Made by a program: the position numbers and the translations under genes
From: an uncultured Halomicronema sp.
GTDB lineage: Bacteria > Cyanobacteriota > Cyanobacteriia > Phormidesmidales > Phormidesmidaceae
NCBI GenBank assembly: GCA_937897665.1
Contig: CALCPB010000533.1
Span: 1-14,672, forward strand
Length of the DNA stretch: 14,672 bases
Reading direction: 5' to 3'
The notes under the pieces: model-generated
The model's database searches: none
Seen by the model: the letters and a program-made list of their open reading frames with translations, nothing else
What the model was told of the DNA's origin: nothing
Part shown: one piece after another, positions 14,545-14,672 of the stretch
How positions within the stretch are numbered: position 1 is the stretch's first letter
Layout of the letters: every line of letters starts with the position of its first letter

Positions 14545-14672
14545 CTACATCCGTTCGATTACCTGAATGCCTAACAGCGATAGACCGAGCTGAAGGGTGC
14601 GTGCAGTCAGGTCACACAGCATGAGCCGCGAAGTGCGCTGCGGTTCGTCAGCCTGCAAAACCGAGCAGCGCT
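14545..14672 (-). CDS. argS: Arginyl-tRNA synthetase, C-terminal end (cut by window edge)
   Basis: The last 42 codons of a minus-strand gene run from the window edge to TAG at 14545-14547. They encode [20 protein letters not shown] and end LGIQVIERM, which fits the closing helices of the anticodon-binding (DALR) domain of class I arginyl-tRNA synthetases. That enzyme charges tRNA-Arg in the cytoplasm. Only the C-terminus is visible, so HIGH and KMSKS motifs cannot be checked. The other two frames on this strand hit stops within 25 codons. Confidence 0.88.
   Translation of the reverse strand, partial: RCSVLQADEPQRTSRLMLCDLTARTLQLGLSLLGIQVIERM

Noticed and set aside
14276..14566. Plus-strand open frame of 96 codons opposite the HTH gene
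   Set aside because: It is antisense to a gene with clear domain homology and has no features of its own.

Overview
The window comes from a cyanobacterium. The palindrome GCGATCGC (HIP1) occurs about 21 times in 14.7 kb, inside and between genes on both strands, and several genes are typical of cyanobacteria: a CrtR-type carotenoid hydroxylase, an sppA-aroH pair, a small PsiE-family membrane protein and a cyanobacterial-type DUF218 protein. There are no tRNA or rRNA genes, CRISPR arrays, transposases or phage genes that I can see. It looks like ordinary chromosome with one broken gene.

Layout. Positions 1-534 (minus) hold the N-terminal part of pyruvate kinase, cut by the window edge. It is divergent from crtR (912-1844, plus), whose upstream region carries two adjoining inverted repeats. 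On the minus strand, sppA (3378-2527) and aroH (2412-2011) probably form one transcript. An EamA/DMT-type permease (3595-4623, plus) converges on a secreted tandem META-domain protein (5654-4821, minus, TTG start). A PsiE-family protein follows at 6066-6527.

From 6754 to 10061 four co-directional genes concern the cell envelope: a secreted fasciclin (FAS1) protein with a proline/alanine/glutamate tail, two tandem L,D-transpeptidases (YkuD) about 50% identical over 127 aligned residues, and a membrane-anchored DUF218 (YdcF/ElyC-like) protein whose true start is unclear. A small protein of unknown function sits at 10223-10522.

An MsbA/Mdl-type ABC half-transporter (10898-12670) is interrupted by one in-frame TAG exactly at the serine of the LSGGQ signature. 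The reading frame is otherwise intact to a normal C-terminus. This is the most striking single observation. Downstream lies a PhnD-like substrate-binding lipoprotein (12867-13820) preceded by a perfect 8-bp inverted repeat. It converges with, and overlaps by 8 bp, a minus-strand protein with two N-terminal membrane segments and a C-terminal RodZ-type helix-turn-helix, the reverse of the usual RodZ order. The window ends in the last 42 codons of argS (minus), upstream of that gene.

I see no convincing new multi-gene system. The items most worth a check are the amber codon in the ABC signature, the FAS1/L,D-transpeptidase/DUF218 envelope cluster, the reversed RodZ-like protein, the His in place of a catalytic Glu in AroH, and the candidate operators upstream of crtR, the FAS1 gene and the PhnD-like gene.
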